A DNA stretch of 64,000 nucleotides from Pseudomonas sp. NC02 (GTDB lineage: Bacteria > Pseudomonadota > Gammaproteobacteria > Pseudomonadales > Pseudomonadaceae). The stretch spans positions 5,084,001 to 5,148,000 of the forward strand of contig NZ_CP025624.1 in the NCBI RefSeq assembly GCF_002874965.1, in the 5' to 3' direction. A program made the position numbers and the translations under genes. Positions 17,820-26,027 of the stretch are shown one piece after another. The first letter of the stretch is position 1, and the number at the start of each line of letters is the position of its first letter. The notes below the pieces were generated by a model. That model made no database searches and was not told the DNA's origin. It was given only the letters and a program-made list of their open reading frames with translations.

Positions 17820-18605
17820 TTACAGATTCTGCGTTACGAACGAAAGCATCTGGTCGGCGGTGGAAATCACCTTGGAGTTCATCTCGTAGGCGCGCTGAGT
17901 GGTGATCATGTTGACCATCTCTTCAACGGTGCTGACGTTGGATGTTTCCAGGGTGCTTTGCAGGGTGGTACCAAAGCCGTTGAGGCCCGGGGTGCCGATT
18001 TGCGGCGCGCCGCTGGACGCGGTTTCCAGGAACAGGTTGTTACCGATCGCCTGCAGGCCGGCCGGGTTGATGAAGTCAGCGGTTTGCAGGTTGCCGATCA
18101 CCTGGGACGCCGGGTTGCCGGCCACGGTGATCGACACGGTGCCGTCGTTGCCGACGGTGAAGGTCTGGGCGTTGTTCGGCACGACAATCGCCGGCTCCAG
18201 CGCGAAGCCATTGGCGGTCACGACTTGGCCGTTGGAGTCCAGGTGGAACGTACCGTCACGGGTGTAGGTGGTGGTGCCGTCCGGCTGCAGGATCTGGAAG
18301 AAACCCTTGCCGTTGACTGCCAGGTCCAGCGGTTGGCCGGTCTGCTGCAGGTTACCGGCGCTGAAGTTCTTCTGGGTGCCAACGATTGCCACACCGGTAC
18401 CCAGTTGCAGGCCCGACGGCAATTCGCTGTCCTGGGTCGACTGGGCGCCAGGCTGCTTCTTGATCTGATAGAGCAAGTCCTGGAACTCGGCGCGGTCACG
18501 TTTGAAACCCGTGGTCGACACGTTGGCCAGGTTGTTGGAAATGGTGGTCAGGTTGGTGTCCTGGGCGGACAGGCCTGTCTTGGCAACGTATAGAGCCGGA
18601 AGCAT
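17820..18605 (-). CDS. flgG: Flagellar distal rod protein FlgG
   Basis: FlgG builds the distal rod. The 261-residue product starts MLPALYVAKTGLSAQDTNLT and has the rod-family motif ISNNLANVSTTGFKRDRAEF, then the C-terminal LETSNVSTVEEMVNMITTQR block. Length equals the usual 260-262 residues. It is separated from flgF by 63 bases and has an AAGGAGAAG ribosome site. Confidence 0.97.
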   Translation of the reverse strand: MLPALYVAKTGLSAQDTNLTTISNNLANVSTTGFKRDRAEFQDLLYQIKKQPGAQSTQDSELPSGLQLGTGVAIVGTQKNFSAGNLQQTGQPLDLAVNGKGFFQILQPDGTTTYTRDGTFHLDSNGQVVTANGFALEPAIVVPNNAQTFTVGNDGTVSITVAGNPASQVIGNLQTADFINPAGLQAIGNNLFLETASSGAPQIGTPGLNGFGTTLQSTLETSNVSTVEEMVNMITTQRAYEMNSKVISTADQMLSFVTQNL

Positions 18606-18668
18606 GTTCTTCTCCTTCGTGCGCCTGTTTTATGGCGCCGCGCTACAAAAATTAGTGTGTGGCTGCTA

Positions 18669-19409
18669 TCAGCTCATCGCCAGGACGCGGGTCATGGCCT
18701 GGTCGTCTTCTTTGGCGCTGTTCATCATCTTGATGTGCAATTCGAACTGCTTGGACAGGGCCAGGACTGCCGTCATTTCTTCGACGGCGTTCACGTTGCT
18801 CGCCTGCAGGAAGCCCGACGTCAGCTTGACGTTGGCATCGGCCTGGGCCGGCTGGCCATCCTTGGTGTGGATGGTGCCGTCGAGGCCCTTGGTCATGTTC
18901 TTGAGGTCGGGCTGCACCAGCTTGATCCGGTCCACTTCAGCCATCACCCGCGGGCCTTCGCCCATGGCGCGGATGCTGATGGTGCCGTCCTGGCCGACTT
19001 CGATCTGCTGCTGGGGCGGCACGGCAATCGGGCCGCCGTTGCCCATGATCGGCATACCGTTGCCGGCCCGCAGCACACCCAGCGCATCGACGTTCATGCT
19101 GGCGCTGCGCACGTAGGATTCGCCGCCATCCGGGTTTTGCACGGCCATCCAGCCGTCACCGCTGACGGCCACATCGAGGTCACGGCCGGTTTCAATCATC
19201 GCGCCAGGGGAAAAGTCCGTACCTGGGCGCTCGGTCAAGGCAAAGGCCCGCGCCGGAAAGCTGTCACCGAACACCGGCATCGAGCGCGCCTGTTCCAGGT
19301 CACGCTGGAAACCATTGGTGGAAACGTTCGCCAAGTTGTTGGCGTGGGCCTTCTGCGCCAGTGCATTCTGGCTGGCGCCGGTCATTGCTACGTAAAGGTA
19401 CTTATCCAC
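18669..19409 (-). CDS. flgF: Flagellar proximal rod protein FlgF
   Basis: FlgF is one of the proximal rod proteins. The product is 246 residues with the rod motif KAHANNLANVSTNGFQRDLE and the C-terminal SGFLQASNVNAVEEMTAVLA block. I place the start at GTG 19407-19409, which gives the family N-terminus MDKYLYVAMTGASQNALAQK and has GAGGAAAGAG just upstream; an ATG 12 codons further up lacks conservation. It is the first gene of the flgFGHIJKL run and is preceded by a sigma-54 promoter. Confidence 0.95.
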   Translation of the reverse strand: MDKYLYVAMTGASQNALAQKAHANNLANVSTNGFQRDLEQARSMPVFGDSFPARAFALTERPGTDFSPGAMIETGRDLDVAVSGDGWMAVQNPDGGESYVRSASMNVDALGVLRAGNGMPIMGNGGPIAVPPQQQIEVGQDGTISIRAMGEGPRVMAEVDRIKLVQPDLKNMTKGLDGTIHTKDGQPAQADANVKLTSGFLQASNVNAVEEMTAVLALSKQFELHIKMMNSAKEDDQAMTRVLAMS

Positions 19410-19465
19410 GCTCTTTCCTCTTTCTGACGGACGCTTGCCGCCCACCGCTGTACTGATGAGGCTTA

Positions 19466-19481
19466 AGCAATTTGCGAACCA
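19466..19481 (-). promoter_or_regulatory. Sigma-54 (RpoN) promoter of flgF
   Basis: On the minus strand TGGTTCGCAAATTGCT has GG and GC ten bases apart and matches TGGCACG-N4-TTGCW at most positions, including a perfect TTGCT. The predicted start is about 45 bases before the flgF GTG. It shows that flgFGHIJKL is its own RpoN operon here. Confidence 0.85.
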
Positions 19482-19624
19482 ACTTTTTGAAATGAGGGAA
19501 AGTCCAGGCGGGGCGGGGGTTTGCCGGCAGGTGGCAGCTGAGGGCAGCAGGAAGAGAGTCGAAAAAACGGCGGACTTATGCCGCTAACGGCAAGTGCAGG
19601 TATCAAGACCGACAAAGAACCCAT

Positions 19625-19712
19625 GTGGGAGCGGGCTTGCTCGCGAATGCGGAGTGTCAGTCACCGGATAATTCGACTGACCCACCGCATTCGCGAGCAA
19701 GCCCGCTCCCAC
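19625..19712. repeat. REP inverted pair (type GTGGGAGCGGGCTTGCTCGCGAA)
   Basis: Two inverted copies of the Pseudomonas REP core, GTGGGAGCGGGCTTGCTCGC and its complement, flank a short spacer and form a long cruciform or hairpin between convergent or tandem transcription units. Here it separates the ends of the phhR and flgF regions. Other copies of this type are at 24019, 29491 and 33567. Confidence 0.9.
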
Positions 19713-19716
19713 AGGT

Positions 19717-21282
19717 TTAACCGCGTTCGGCTTTGACGACTTCGTAGTCGCGCAACTTGTTGGCAATAGTGGTGTGGGACACGCCCAGCCGCTTGCCCAA
19801 CAGCCGGCTGCTGGGATGTTCGGCATACAACTGCGCCAGCACCGCCTTTTCAAAGCGCCCGACGATCTCCTCCAACCCGCCTTCCAGGGAAAAATCCCCC
19901 AGCGGCTGGCGCACGCCATAGTCCGGCAGGCGAATGTGCTCGGCCTTGACGGTGCCGCCCTCACACAGCGAAACCGCCTGGAACAGCACGTTCTCCAACT
20001 GCCGCACATTTCCCGGCCAGTGGTAATGGCTGAGGCGTTCCATCGCCGCCGGTGCGAGCTTGGGCAGCGGGCAGCCGATCTGCCGGCTGGCCTGATCCAG
20101 GAAGTGCTCCACCAGCGGCGGCAAACCGTCGAGGCACTCGCGTAGCGGCGGGATATGCAGCGAGAGCACATTGAGACGATGGTAAAGGTCCTGGCGGAAT
20201 TCGCCCCGGGCGCACAGTTCGGAAAGGTCCACCTGGGTCGCGCAGATCACCCGCACATCCAGGTACACCTCTTCATCACTGCCTACACGGCGAAAGCAGC
20301 CGTCCTGCAGAAAGCGCAGCAACTTCACCTGCAATCGCGCGCTCATTTCGCCGACGCCGTCGAGAAACAACGTACCGCCCGCCGTCAGCTCCAGCAGTCC
20401 CAACTTGCCCTCCGCCCTCGCCCCTTCAAAGGCGCCGGGACCATACCCGAACAACTCGGTCTCGGCCATGGACTCGGGCAAACCGGCGCAGTTGAGCGCC
20501 ATCAACGGCGACTGGCCGCGCGGGCTGGCCAGGTGACAAGCGCGGGCCAGCAACTCTTTGCCAGTGCCGGTTTCGCCTTCTATTAATAGAGGCGCATCCA
20601 ACGGCGCCATGCGCCGAGCCTCACGCACCACGGCGGCCATGACCCTGGAGCTTTGGAAAATGCTGTCGAAGCCGCGCAGCTCCTGCTTGCGCACATTGTA
20701 GATACGCTCACCCACCCGGTCGGCGCGGTGCAGGGTCAGTACGGCGCCGGCCATGGCTTCGCTGTCGTCATGCTCGGAGGATTGCAGCGGCGCAATATCG
20801 GCCAGGAATACATCGCCCTTGACCTTGACCCGCAGGCCGTTGATTCGCGATTTGCTGGCCCGTACCAGTTCCGGCAAATCGAAATCTTCGGCGTAGCGCG
20901 ACAACGGAATGCCCGGCACCTCATCCACCCGTACTCCGAGCAACTGCGCCGCCGCGCGGTTGGCCGCGACGATGGAGCCGCCCATGTCGATGGACAGCAC
21001 CGGAAACTCCAGCGCCCCCAGCAGCGCGTTGAGCTCCATATGCCGACGCTCGCTGGGCATCAGCCCTACCCGCTTGACGCCAAATACCCCGGCAATCGCC
21101 TCGAACTGCGGGCGCAATGCCTGGAACTGCAGGTTCACCAGGTTCGGGCAATAGAGGTAGATGGCGTTGCCGTGCTCGCCACCGACCTCGCCCTTGGCGA
21201 CGTTCACGCCGTACTCCACCAGTAGGTTGAGGATGTCCCGCAGGATGCCGATGCGGTTCTGGCAATGCACTTTGATACGCAT
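19717..21282 (-). CDS. phhR: Aromatic amino acid regulator PhhR (TyrR-type)
   Basis: PhhR activates the phenylalanine hydroxylase genes in response to aromatic amino acids. The 521-residue protein has an N-terminal ACT domain (MRIKVHCQNRIGILRDILNL), a PAS domain (about 80-150), a sigma-54-type AAA+ domain with Walker A GETGTGKE but a degenerate sigma-contact loop (GPGAFEGA in place of GAFTGA), and a TyrR-type C-terminal HTH (RLGVSHTTIANKLRDY). The altered loop fits TyrR-like proteins that do not depend on sigma-54. It is divergent from phhA across 266 bases. Confidence 0.93.
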   Translation of the reverse strand: MRIKVHCQNRIGILRDILNLLVEYGVNVAKGEVGGEHGNAIYLYCPNLVNLQFQALRPQFEAIAGVFGVKRVGLMPSERRHMELNALLGALEFPVLSIDMGGSIVAANRAAAQLLGVRVDEVPGIPLSRYAEDFDLPELVRASKSRINGLRVKVKGDVFLADIAPLQSSEHDDSEAMAGAVLTLHRADRVGERIYNVRKQELRGFDSIFQSSRVMAAVVREARRMAPLDAPLLIEGETGTGKELLARACHLASPRGQSPLMALNCAGLPESMAETELFGYGPGAFEGARAEGKLGLLELTAGGTLFLDGVGEMSARLQVKLLRFLQDGCFRRVGSDEEVYLDVRVICATQVDLSELCARGEFRQDLYHRLNVLSLHIPPLRECLDGLPPLVEHFLDQASRQIGCPLPKLAPAAMERLSHYHWPGNVRQLENVLFQAVSLCEGGTVKAEHIRLPDYGVRQPLGDFSLEGGLEEIVGRFEKAVLAQLYAEHPSSRLLGKRLGVSHTTIANKLRDYEVVKAERG

Positions 21283-21411
21283 GAGAAGGCCCGAAGAGGT
21301 GGAGTCGCTGCGTCTTTTTGCCGCTGGCCGCAGATAATCGTCAAGATTATGTTACAGCTGCGAGGCGATTCACACCCAAAATACGCCACAGGGAGAACGA
21401 ATTGCCTCAGC

Positions 21412-21429
21412 CGTAACGAAAACTTTACG
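21412..21429. promoter_or_regulatory. TyrR/PhhR box-like operator in the phhR-phhA intergenic region
   Basis: CGTAAC-GAAAAC-TTTACG matches the TyrR box TGTAAA-N6-TTTACA at nine of twelve defined positions. It lies about 120 bases before phhA and 130 before phhR, between the divergent genes. No GG-N10-GC sigma-54 element was found nearby. Binding by PhhR is an inference. Confidence 0.6.
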
Positions 21430-21548
21430 AATCTCAGTAACTTTTCCTACAAAAGCATGGCGCAGGAGGATGGCTTCCTGGCCCAGGCGGCGTATCAATA
21501 GGCTCATCCCAGGACATAACAAGAACGAATGCCTAGCAGGAGAGCAGT

Positions 21549-22340
21549 ATGAAGCAGACGCAGTACGTGGCCCGCGAGCCCGACGCGAACGGTTTTATCG
21601 ACTACCCGCCCGAAGAACACGCGGTGTGGAACACCCTGATCACGCGCCAACTGAAAGTGATCGAGGGCCGCGCGTGCCAGGAATACCTGGACGGCATCGA
21701 CAAGCTCGGCCTGCCCCACGACCGCATTCCACAGCTAGCGGAAGTCAACAAAGTGCTGGCCGAGACCACGGGCTGGCAAGTCGCCCGGGTGCCGGCGCTG
21801 ATTCCCTTCCAGACTTTTTTCGAATTGCTCGCCAACAAGCAGTTTCCGGTGGCGACGTTTATTCGTACCCGTGAAGAGCTGGATTACCTGCAGGAACCGG
21901 ACATTTTTCACGAGATCTTCGGCCATTGCCCACTGCTGACCAACCCCTGGTTCGCGGAATTCACCCACACCTACGGCAAGCTCGGCCTGGCCGCCACCAA
22001 GGAACAGCGCGTGTACCTGGCGCGCCTGTACTGGATGACCATCGAGTTCGGCCTGGTGGACACGCCCGAAGGCCGGCGCATCTACGGTGGCGGCATCCTG
22101 TCTTCGCCCAAGGAGACCGTGTACTGCCTCTCGGACGTGCCCGAGCATCAAGCCTTCGACCCGCTCGAAGCGATGCGCACGCCGTATCGCATCGACATTC
22201 TGCAACCCGTGTACTTCGCCCTGCCCAACCTCAAGCGCCTGTTCGAAGTGGCGCAGGAAGACATCATGGGCATGGTCGAACGCGGGATGCAGCTGGGGCT
22301 GCACGCACCGAAGTTCCCGCCCAAGCCAAAAGCGGCTTGA
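21549..22340 (+). CDS. phhA: Phenylalanine 4-monooxygenase PhhA
   Basis: PhhA hydroxylates phenylalanine to tyrosine using tetrahydropterin and non-haem iron. The 263-residue protein has the iron ligands H121 and H126 in DIFHEIFGHCPLL and E166 in YWMTIEFGLV, with normal prokaryotic length. A GGAGAG ribosome site lies seven bases before the ATG. It heads phhABC: the cofactor is recycled by PhhB and the tyrosine formed can be transaminated by PhhC. Confidence 0.97.
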   Translation: MKQTQYVAREPDANGFIDYPPEEHAVWNTLITRQLKVIEGRACQEYLDGIDKLGLPHDRIPQLAEVNKVLAETTGWQVARVPALIPFQTFFELLANKQFPVATFIRTREELDYLQEPDIFHEIFGHCPLLTNPWFAEFTHTYGKLGLAATKEQRVYLARLYWMTIEFGLVDTPEGRRIYGGGILSSPKETVYCLSDVPEHQAFDPLEAMRTPYRIDILQPVYFALPNLKRLFEVAQEDIMGMVERGMQLGLHAPKFPPKPKAA

Positions 22341-22444
22341 ACTGCGGCTTTTAGGGCCAGGTGAGTCTGTTCCCTGGCCTCGCGTTGCTTTAGGGTGACG
22401 CTACTGACGACCGTTTCCAAATACTCGATTTCAGGAATACCCAC

Positions 22445-22801
22445 ATGACCACGTTGAACCAAGCCCACTGCGAAGCCTGCCGCGCCGACGCCCCGCAAGT
22501 CAGCGACGAAGAGTTGCCGGTGCTGATCAAGCAGATCCCCGACTGGAACATCGAAGTACGCGATGGCGTGATGCAGCTGGAAAAGGTCTTCCTGTTCAAG
22601 AATTTCAAATTCGCCCTGGCCTTCACCAACGCCGTGGGCGTGATCTCCGAAGCTGAAGGCCATCACCCGGGCCTGCTCACCGAATGGGGCAAAGTCACCG
22701 TGACCTGGTGGAGCCACTCCATCAAGGGCCTGCACCGCAACGACTTCATCATGGCCGCGCGCACCGACGAAGTGGCCAAGGATGCTGAGGGCCGCAAGTA
22801 A
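22445..22801 (+). CDS. phhB: Pterin-4a-carbinolamine dehydratase PhhB
   Basis: PhhB dehydrates the 4a-hydroxytetrahydropterin left by PhhA so the cofactor can be reduced again. The 118-residue product has the DCoH core (FNFK-type [20 protein letters not shown], then [20 protein letters not shown] with the active-site histidines). It lies 104 bases after phhA, and its TAA overlaps the first base of phhC. Confidence 0.95.
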   Translation: MTTLNQAHCEACRADAPQVSDEELPVLIKQIPDWNIEVRDGVMQLEKVFLFKNFKFALAFTNAVGVISEAEGHHPGLLTEWGKVTVTWWSHSIKGLHRNDFIMAARTDEVAKDAEGRK

Positions 22802-23997
22802 TGCATTTCGACGCAATTGGCCGGGTGCCCGGAGACCCGATCCTCGGGCTGATGGAGTTGTACGCCCAGGATCCAAACCCGAACAAGTTCGACCTCGGCG
22901 TGGGCGTGTACAAGGACGACCAGGGCCTGACGCCGATCCCGCATTCGGTGAAACTGGCCGAGCAGCGCCTGGTGGAACAACAAACCACCAAGACCTACAT
23001 CGGCGGCCATGGCAATACCGCGTTCGGCTCGCTGATCAGCGAGCTGGTGCTGGGCGCCGGTTCGCCACTGCTGGGCGAGCGCCGCGCCGGCGCCACCCAG
23101 ACGCCTGGCGGCACCGGCGCGCTGCGCCTGAGCGCCGACTTTATCGCCCACAGCCTGCCCGGCCGTGGCGTATGGCTGAGCAACCCGACCTGGCCGATCC
23201 ACGAAACCATCTTCGCCAAGGCCGGGCTCAAGGTCAGCCATTACCCGTACGTGGGCAGCGACAATCGCCTGGACGTAGCGGCGATGCTGACCACCCTGTC
23301 CACCGTGCCAAAAGGCGATGTGGTGCTGCTGCACGCCTGCTGCCACAACCCGACCGGTTTCGACCTGTCCCACGATGACTGGCGCCAGGTGCTGAAGATC
23401 GTCCAGGAACGTCAGTTGCTGCCGCTGATCGACTTTGCGTATCAGGGTTTTGGCGATGGCCTGGAACAGGATGCATGGGCCGTGCGGATGTTCGCGGCTG
23501 AGCTGCCCGAAGTACTGATCACCAGTTCCTGCTCGAAGAACTTCGGCTTGTACAGCGACCGTGTCGGCGCGTTGATTGTGTGCGCGGCGGACGCCGAGAA
23601 ACTGACGGATGTGCGCAGCCAGCTGGCGTTTATTGCGCGTAACTTGTGGTCGACGCCGCCGGACCATGGTGCTGCTGTGGTGGCGACGATTCTCGGTGAC
23701 GCCGGGCTGAAAAAGCAGTGGGCCGAGGAAGTGGAAGCGATGCGGGCGCGGATTGCGCAGCTGCGTTCCGGGCTGGTGGAGGCGTTGGCGCCCCATGGGT
23801 TGTCGGAGCGGTTTGCGCACATCGCGGCGCAACGCGGGATGTTTTCCTATACCGGGTTGAGTGCGGAACAGGTGAAGCAACTGCGGGAAAAGCACAGCGT
23901 GTATATGGTCAATTCCGGGCGCGCGAACGTGGCGGGGATTGATGCGACGCGGTTGACGTTGTTGGCAGAAGCGATCGCAGATGTTTCCCACACCTGA
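22801..23997 (+). CDS. phhC: Aromatic amino acid aminotransferase PhhC
   Basis: PhhC is a class I PLP-dependent aminotransferase for tyrosine and phenylalanine. The 398-residue protein shows the family features: NPTWPIHETIF, HACCHNPTGFDLS (substrate/cofactor Asn), and SCSKNFGLYSDRVGAL carrying the PLP lysine. The reading frame starts within the phhB stop codon (TAATG), indicating translational coupling. The operon ends at a REP pair. Confidence 0.93.
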   Translation: MHFDAIGRVPGDPILGLMELYAQDPNPNKFDLGVGVYKDDQGLTPIPHSVKLAEQRLVEQQTTKTYIGGHGNTAFGSLISELVLGAGSPLLGERRAGATQTPGGTGALRLSADFIAHSLPGRGVWLSNPTWPIHETIFAKAGLKVSHYPYVGSDNRLDVAAMLTTLSTVPKGDVVLLHACCHNPTGFDLSHDDWRQVLKIVQERQLLPLIDFAYQGFGDGLEQDAWAVRMFAAELPEVLITSSCSKNFGLYSDRVGALIVCAADAEKLTDVRSQLAFIARNLWSTPPDHGAAVVATILGDAGLKKQWAEEVEAMRARIAQLRSGLVEALAPHGLSERFAHIAAQRGMFSYTGLSAEQVKQLREKHSVYMVNSGRANVAGIDATRLTLLAEAIADVSHT

Positions 23998-24018
23998 CTG
24001 AAGAAACCGGCTCCAAAT

Positions 24019-24106
24019 GTGGGAGCGGGCTTGCTCGCGAATGCGGTGGGTCAGTCGAATTATCTGGTGACTGACCCACCGCATTCGCGAGCAAGCCCGC
24101 CCCCAC
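24019..24106. repeat. REP inverted pair (GCGGGCTTGCTCGCGAA type)
   Basis: Inverted REP copies between the convergent phhC and phosphoesterase genes; the right arm carries one substitution (GCCCCCAC for GCTCCCAC). In this position it can act as a 3' end hairpin for both transcripts. Confidence 0.9.
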
Positions 24107-24138
24107 ATTTAGACCGAGTGAGTCTGTGGGTTTGAGGC

Positions 24139-24954
24139 TTAGCCCGCGACCATCTCGGCCTTTAGCTGTGCCTCTTTCGCCTGGGCATCCGCCAATCGAT
24201 ACAGCTCGATATGCCCGTCCCAGTGCTCGATCAGCGCCGTGCACGACTCCACCCAATCCCCGCAATTGAGGTAGTCCACCTCGCCCACCTTGCGAATCTC
24301 CGCATGGTGGATGTGCCCGCACACCACGCCATGCAGCTCGCGCTTGGTCACTTCGTGGGCGATCGCTTCTTCAAAATCACTGATAAAGCTCACCGCCGTC
24401 TTGACCTTGTGCTTGAGGTACGCCGACAACGACCAATAGCCGTAGCCATAGCGCGCCCGCCAGTGGTTCAACCAGCGGTTGAGCGTGAGGGTGAATTCGT
24501 AGGCCGAATCGCCGAGGAACGCCAGCCAGCGGTGATACCGGGTGATCACGTCGAACTGGTCGCCATGGATCACCAGCAAATGCCGGCCATCGGCAGTCAC
24601 GTGCACCGCCTCGTCCACCAACTGGATATTGCCAAGGATCAGCTTCGAATAACGCCGCAGGAATTCATCGTGGTTGCCGGTGACGTAGATCACCTCGGTG
24701 CCGCGCTTGCTCATGGTCAGCAGGCGGCGGATCACGTTGGTGTGGGCCTGGGGCCAATACATGCCACTGCGCAGCTTCCAGCCGTCGATGATGTCGCCCA
24801 CCAGGTAGACCTTGTCGGCGTGGTAGCCCTTGAGGAAATGCGAGAGGTGTTCGGCCTGGCAATCCCGAGTGCCCAAATGCACGTCGGAAATCCACAGGGT
24901 ACGCACGCGTTGCTTGCGGCTGGGTTTGGCGAGTTCGGCGCTGGTCATGGGCAT
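24139..24954 (-). CDS. Calcineurin-like metallophosphoesterase (UDP-2,3-diacylglucosamine diphosphatase-like)
   Basis: The 271-residue protein has the metal-binding blocks of the LpxH/YbbF-like phosphoesterase family: SDVHLGTRD, VGDIIDGW, GNHDEFLRRY, HGDQFD and CGHIHHAE. It is longer than classical LpxH and most like the stand-alone UDP-2,3-diacylglucosamine diphosphatase-type proteins that occur beside true lpxH in pseudomonads. Substrate is therefore uncertain. Two ATGs (first and third codon) are possible starts. No operon partner: it converges with phhC and is divergent from the AraC-type gene. Confidence 0.8.
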   Translation of the reverse strand: MPMTSAELAKPSRKQRVRTLWISDVHLGTRDCQAEHLSHFLKGYHADKVYLVGDIIDGWKLRSGMYWPQAHTNVIRRLLTMSKRGTEVIYVTGNHDEFLRRYSKLILGNIQLVDEAVHVTADGRHLLVIHGDQFDVITRYHRWLAFLGDSAYEFTLTLNRWLNHWRARYGYGYWSLSAYLKHKVKTAVSFISDFEEAIAHEVTKRELHGVVCGHIHHAEIRKVGEVDYLNCGDWVESCTALIEHWDGHIELYRLADAQAKEAQLKAEMVAG

Positions 24955-25081
24955 GCCTCACGGTGTTTTCGCGAGCTTGCGCCCATGGGATTAATAGCCC
25001 ATGACAGTGTTGCGTCAGTCTGATGACAGCGCCCACAGGCGGCGAAGCGATGTAAACTGCAGGCCTGCCCAGGAGACTGCG

Positions 25082-25873
25082 ATGAGACCCAACCTCACGC
25101 TACGCCACTACCCCGATGCGCCTATCGCCCATAGCCACGACCATGCACAGCTGGTGTTTGGCCTGTCCGGGCACCTGGACTTCGAGGTGGATGGCCGGGG
25201 CGGCCAGGTGCAGCACAGCAGTGTGATGGTGCTGCCCTACTCCGCCCATCACGCATGCCGCAGTCGCGATGGCAGCCGCTGCCTGGTGCTGGACGTGCCC
25301 GATGAGCACTGGCTGGCGCAGTCCCTGGGGGAGCATGCCGACGCCAGCCGCCGCTTGCTCGACCGGTGCGCACACCTGACCCTCGACAATCGCCAAAGCC
25401 AACTGGTGCAGTGGTTGGCAAGCAGCCCGGTGGACGATCCGCTGATCGCCCAGCAAGGCGCCGTATTGCTGCTGGCCAGCCTCAACCTTGCGCAGCCGCC
25501 GGTGGGCAAGCGCCTGCCCTATGCCGCGTTCGATGCGCATATCCAGCGGCACGCCGCGCACCCACTGCAAGTGGCGGACCTGGCGAAGCTCGCCGACCTG
25601 TCCGTCGCCCGCCTGCATGCACGGTTTATCGCGGAAAGCGGGCAGACGCCGATGGACTACATACGCACCCGGCGCTTGCAGATGGCCCGCGGCCTGTTGC
25701 GCGACAGCCAGCTGCCGATCGGCGAGATTGCCGCGCGGGTGGGCTATGGTTCGCAAAGTGCATTTGCTGCGGCGATGCTGCGCGAGTTTGGCCTCTCGCC
25801 CCGAGCCTTCAGACGAGCACCGCCCGGTGCAGGAGCTGGCTTGCCTGCGATAGCATCACCGCGCGCTATCTGA
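25082..25873 (+). CDS. AraC-family transcriptional regulator with REP-derived C-terminal tail
   Basis: The 263-residue protein has an N-terminal cupin-type sensing region (HSHDHAQLVFGLSGHLDFEV) and a C-terminal double HTH (LQVADLAKLADLSVARLHARF and PIGEIAARVGYGSQSAFAAAMLREFGLSPRAFRR). Start ATG 25082 follows an AGGAGACTGCG ribosome site. The last 15 or so codons read into the left arm of a REP element (PPGAGAGLPAIASPRAI), so the natural stop was probably lost or shifted by the insertion. The HTH itself is complete. The regulated genes are unknown; the EamA exporter downstream is a candidate. Confidence 0.85.
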   Translation: MRPNLTLRHYPDAPIAHSHDHAQLVFGLSGHLDFEVDGRGGQVQHSSVMVLPYSAHHACRSRDGSRCLVLDVPDEHWLAQSLGEHADASRRLLDRCAHLTLDNRQSQLVQWLASSPVDDPLIAQQGAVLLLASLNLAQPPVGKRLPYAAFDAHIQRHAAHPLQVADLAKLADLSVARLHARFIAESGQTPMDYIRTRRLQMARGLLRDSQLPIGEIAARVGYGSQSAFAAAMLREFGLSPRAFRRAPPGAGAGLPAIASPRAI

Positions 25874-25913
25874 ACGACCGAGTTGTCTGCATCGCAGGCA
25901 AGCCAGCTCCCAC
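25827..25913. repeat. REP inverted pair (GGAGCTGGCTTGCCTGCGAT type) overlapping a gene end
   Basis: Left arm AGGAGCTGGCTTGCCTGCGA and right arm TCGCAGGCAAGCCAGCTCCC. The left arm lies inside the 3' end of the AraC-type gene and supplies its last codons. A second pair of this subtype is at 44294. Confidence 0.85.
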
Positions 25914-26027
25914 AGGGATCTTCACCAAGCAAGAGTCCTGCGACAAAAGCCGCGAGCCCAACGACAGACGCGAATGCCTGCAACCCTCTAGACTGCGATC
26001 CTGTAAACCCGTCGTTTAAGGATCGCA

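Noticed and set aside
21283..21548. Possible sigma-54 promoter before phhA (TGGCGCAGGAGGATGGC)
   Set aside because: GG and GC are twelve bases apart, not ten, so it is not a valid -24/-12 element.
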